The notes under the pieces were generated by a model. That model had not been told where the DNA came from and ran no database searches. It worked only from the letters and a program-made list of their open reading frames with translations. This document shows, in pieces, positions 59,550 to 64,000 of a DNA stretch of 64,000 bases (its first letter is position 1; each line of letters opens with the position of its first letter). A program made the translations under genes and the position numbers. Source of the stretch: Trileptium ribeirensis (Eukaryota; Nematoda; Enoplea; Enoplida; Thoracostomopsidae); assembly GCA_030248225.1 (NCBI GenBank), contig JASANE010024725.1, positions 1-64,000 on the forward strand. The letters are read 5' to 3'.

Positions 59550-60572
59550 GTAGTGGTTATGTATTCTGAAGGATAGACAGTTATAGCATTTCGTGCTTCC
59601 ATTTATTAGGGTATAACCAGGTTTCCGGTTTTCATCGAAAATGTGTACTTTTTAAGCGCATGCACATGTATTTCCACATACATATATAGTATATACATGA
59701 AACGAATGTGATCCCACCATTATTGTAGGACCCAGAATAAACAAAGGTTAACAAATCTGGGAAAAATTTCGGTAACAGTGATGAACCGGAATGAACGCAG
59801 GTGATTCAGCTGAGTGACGAATTTTCTTTTCTATAAGCGTCATTCGTATTCTTGCGAAGTTGCAAAATTTATGGCGGTTTTTTGCTATCTACAAAATTCC
59901 GAATTCAGGAAATCTGCCCAAACTGAGCAAAAGTTTTGGACGATGTACATTTGAAATTAGGTTTTTGACATGTTGTATTTTTCGCATCCTCTTAAATAAT
60001 CATTCACGCTTAGTTATATGTCAGAACATAATTTTATACAAACGATTGGACTCAGATCACGGATTTTCATGACCTAAACAAGAGGCCAAAGTGTCAACGC
60101 GTCGGTTGCCCAAAATTGTTGTCACAACAATTTTGCATCAATCCAACAACTAAGAGAAATATATTATGCTCAATATCCAATGATATGATTCTGTCATACT
60201 GTTCCAAAGTAAAGCTTACGGTTCTCGTCTGTGTTAGAGCCTTTTTGTGTCGTTTTCTCAAAAAAACTAGCATTTTAATTACAAGTGCCAACCTCAACGA
60301 AAAACACTTAATTCATAGTTTGAGGTAATCGTCTCGTTAGTCAAGAAAAACTGGTTAGACCATTTGGGGCATCAACGAGAGTGGCATTGCATAAAAGTCT
60401 AGTATAGTTTGTTTGCCAGTGACTACTGGGTAAAGCGTAAAATTTTAATAACTGTAATATACCTATATTAACTTACATTTTGTTATAGGAACGTCAGAAT
60501 CTTTGAATCAAAATCCTAGGCGTCTGCTACTACTGTGTTAGTGGGATGCCAATTACTCGACCGAAACACGCA
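59550..60572. other. Spacer of the palindrome
   Basis: About 1.0 kb of single-copy AT-rich sequence lies between the arms. It holds overlapping frames of about 70 codons on both strands near 60094-60328, none recognised. No tRNA or transposase was seen. Confidence 0.7.
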
Positions 60573-63500
60573 GATAACAGATATATAATGACTTAGCGGG
60601 AGTATATATAAATGCTCAATGACCGAGTGAACAAAATATGAATGAAGCGATATATTTTTATACTTTTATGCTTGACATATATGTAACATAAAAAAAAGAC
60701 TGATGTGTGAACACTAAATTTAAAATTGGCTATATATATACTGAAGCGTCTCGACTGGGTATAATATTTGGAATACAGCAAATTTTCAAGAACAAAATAT
60801 ACTGAAAGCGGAAGTTGAAAGGTTGTGCATTCGTAGAGATTAATCCGAGGCCAGCAGAGTATAATTAATGTAGGGAATTACCTAGGGCTATAAACCCAAC
60901 GGTTAAAAATTACTACCTACATCAGTTGCACATAGATGATATCAAAGCCGCACAACAGCAAAGTAATATTGTTTGGTATTACCTGGACAGCTAACACAAT
61001 ATAATACTCATAGGCATACATGTCGGTAGGGGGGTTACCCTACCTTACGAACCAACAGTGGATCCATAGGTGAAAATATACCATCGAAACCCCCTTCCCC
61101 CGACATGACCAACCACCGGCTTGTATGCTTATCTCTAAAGTCACAAGATTTGCTACAACAAAATACATACCTGCTACTAATATATAATCACACCGTCCAT
61201 AAGTGTATAAATTATATTTTTGGTTTCCATCCATCGGCTGTAGGGCGTGCATGTTGCTAACACTATACACTCCAACTTAGCTTGAAGGGCTGAATGTGCA
61301 CACTCATCTCACGATATTACAACGCGCCCGATTCTCATGCTACAGCAGAATCTATTATCCCATTCTGCCACTCATCATATTTAATAGTTGCATTTTTGGT
61401 ATAATTATTACTGACTAGAACTCTAATTCGTTCTTCAGTTTGCGAAAAGTATATAACTCATTAGCTATTGCACTATTAATCTCCGATAATCTAGCCATAT
61501 TATATATGTAACTGTATAATTTGAAATAAATTAAACTAGATGCTCCGCTAAGACCGTTGGGTTAATGAAATCAATTTATATGGCTACTCCGCCAGAACGT
61601 GATCCGATTGATTCCTATCTACACAGTATATTAGTAATTGAGTCAATATTATATTGTGCCATCAAAGTGAACATGAATTGTAAAGTTATATTTCCCTTAA
61701 CATCAACCCATATATATCTATATGTATAACAACGGTAAAATTTGCTCTGAGTCCCAATCACTTCTGGATGCCTTATTTTCGCTTACAGATTACATATAAG
61801 TGGCATAATTGATGCAGAAGCACACTACATATGCGAATACATAAACACTGAAATTTAAGCCAAATAATTGAATTTCAATCTTGATTTATGGATGGTAACA
61901 GCAAAACTGATACAGTCTGATGCATTGCCTTATTGAAGCTATTTGTGAGATGTCTTTGCTAAAAGCGCTCTGCCTAAGGCCCAAGTCCTTGTGAAAATCT
62001 TAACCTAATCAACATGCGTTACAAACTTACAGCTTATAATACAAGAGTTTGTCCATATTTTTGCTTTAAACCTGGTTTGTTTAACCCCTGCTTGCGAACA
62101 CAAAGAGTTACACACAAGTGCATGTAACAGAATGCGCCATATTTCAATGGTGAAAAATTAGAAACTTTGACCTTCCCTTTGCTGAGTTATAGTCGTTGTA
62201 AATTAGTTGCATATACGTACTGTCGTTGCTAGGCAACGTGATAATTCATCTTTGCAGAAAAAAATTATTCTACAATTTTTGAAATTTATCAAAGGTTATT
62301 TTGCTTAATATCTCTAGCTAGGTAATCGGTATTTACAAGCAATTGGTTGTCGTCGAAGGCCATTAGCAACCCCTTCCCTACAAAATCGACAGAACTCACG
62401 CAACAGTTAACGTGGAGCTGAAAAATGGATCATAGTGATTTCGTGCTGAATTAATGTCTGCTATAACCTAGGGTATAACCCAACGGTAAATATATATTTT
62501 ACTATTTAGGTTCGTCAATTTGTATATACAGGATCAGCTAGATCCAAGCTATCGTTCGGTAAAATAATTGACAAAGAACTTGATGGTTGGCGTAACTGTT
62601 GTGGTTTCCGTCCACGCAATTTGCTGCTAGCGTGTAGCTAGCTAATATTTATTGGCGCACTGAAACCAAAATAAATAGAAAAATCGCATTTAAGTGTAAA
62701 CAGGGAAAGTGCAGTAAATAGGCGAAACTGGCTGTTCATAGGAAGGCGTAGGATATATAAATTAACCAAATTTCAACTTAAACAATTGCGCAATGTCTGC
62801 AATTACCTAGGGTAGAAACCCAACGGTTATAAATAAATATATTCTATATAGATCAGTTGTTCTGACCAAGGTGCAGAGTTAGTTATTTATAACTGATTTC
62901 AGAACCAAGGAATTCACAGCATAACAGTGTCATGAGCCGCAACTATTTTGCGTGTGACAAAATTAGCCGATACACCAAGAGTAGACGCTTCTACAGTATA
63001 GCCCAACAGAGCGACATATGGGTAGTGTCCACTTTCCAAACTAAACAAAAGCTCCTACTTATATTAACAGTTTTCTTCAATTTTGTTATAAATACAGAAG
63101 TACCATGATCGGCGAGATGATATCTGTGGTCGGCGTTCACGTTTGAAAAAGCATTAATAACAAAAGTGTCAGTATAAAAGTGAAGAAATTCTAAGAATGA
63201 CACAAACTGTATAATATATTTATTAGCTGTGTAATTAACACAAAACCTTTATCATACAAAGCCTGAAAATTGATTTTGACCCAAATGAGGGTAAAGACGT
63301 GGACCTGAAAACTTGACCTCAAATGGAAGCCATAATAGTAGACCAAGATGCATAGGAAAATATCAAAATAATAGTCTTATTATGCATGTGACACCAAGGC
63401 AAAATACTTTAAAAGGAATTTCGAACCATAAGCCTTAGCGCAGCTGAGAATAATAGCAGATAAAAGGATTCGATAGATCCGTTGTCTTCAGTGTTTTAAA

Positions 63501-64000
63501 CAAAGTATAAATCTCCGAAAAATTTTATTTCTAGCAACTGCGAGATAGATATATAGCAAAAATTATTCATGTAATTCAGTGTAGTATCAAACTTTCGACC
63601 CTATATTTGCTTGGTGGAGGCCCAGTAGCATCGGAATCTAGACATCACCCAGGTGGATCGAACGTATCGCCCCTGAGACTATTTGTCCAGCGTAGTCGCC
63701 GATGCTAAAGGGATGGGAATGAGCAAGAAAAAAAAGGGGAATCCGTTGAGCCTAACGCAAACGGTCGATCCTAAAGGGAGTCTGGCACCTGACATGTGGA
63801 CTGACGGTGTAGATCACCTCCTGCATCACCGGGGGTTGCCCGCGTGCAGCGAAATCCCCATGCCTGAACGGCTCCAAAAAAGCTGAAAATAATGTTTAAG
63901 CACGTAAATGATTATATAGGCCTTGCGGTCAGTATTGAGCATTAGACACGACGTTAGCACATAGTTTTAGCAGTAAAAGTGATAAAGAACTAGTTACAGT
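60573..64000. repeat. Right arm of the palindrome, open at the window edge
   Basis: It is the inverted match of 56137-59549 (see that entry) and continues to the last base of the window, so the true arm length is unknown. Confidence 0.95.

Noticed and set aside
1..64000. CRISPR arrays, operons, riboswitches, bacterial promoters
   Set aside because: The window is animal nuclear DNA. The tandem arrays lack spacer-repeat structure.

Overview
This is an AT-rich stretch of nuclear DNA from an animal, most likely an invertebrate. The genes have GT-AG introns of 0.6 to 5 kb. The two recognisable host genes match metazoan families, and the rest is crowded with retroelements, DNA transposons, MITE-like elements and minisatellites. 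The species cannot be named from the sequence.

Two host genes are well supported, both on the + strand. The first is PEX19, the peroxisomal membrane-protein chaperone and import receptor. Its two exons (4999-6024 and 8085-8216) give 385 aa ending in a CaaX farnesylation box. The second is the 3' part of GPCPD1, a glycerophosphocholine phosphodiesterase. Its six exons between 37980 and 50612 carry the second half of the GDPD barrel and a long Ser/Thr-rich tail. Its 5' exons were not found. The genes show no sign of shared regulation or a shared pathway. On the - strand, a few splice-bounded open segments (6917-7158, 12619-12783, 27348-27458, 30560-31608) may be exons of one or more unidentified genes.

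Layout. 1-3.65 kb: a broken CR1-like LINE in head-to-head inverted pieces. 5.0-8.2 kb: PEX19, whose intron holds a MITE and a 27-bp minisatellite. 8.2-20.9 kb: mostly featureless AT-rich DNA with minisatellites. 20.9-21.6 kb: a 161-bp tandem array ending exactly at a 4.3-kb DNA transposon (21.6-25.9 kb). After splicing, that transposon encodes a 789-aa protein with an N-terminal PWWP-like domain and an RNase H-like (DUF7869-type) transposase body. 31.9-35.8 kb: a decayed Penelope-like retroelement with its GIY-YIG endonuclease upstream of the reverse transcriptase (the permuted, Naiad-type order), split by a CR1-like LINE. 36.5-37 kb: a 69-bp minisatellite. 38-50.6 kb: GPCPD1, with several MITEs and a probable SINE in its introns. 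50.8-56 kb: AT-rich DNA with one MITE. 56.1-64 kb: a large imperfect palindrome, with arms of at least 3.4 kb around a 1.0-kb spacer, running off the right edge.

The points most worth following up are the PWWP-transposase element, the permuted Penelope-like element, the large palindrome, and two MITEs with 5-bp target duplications.
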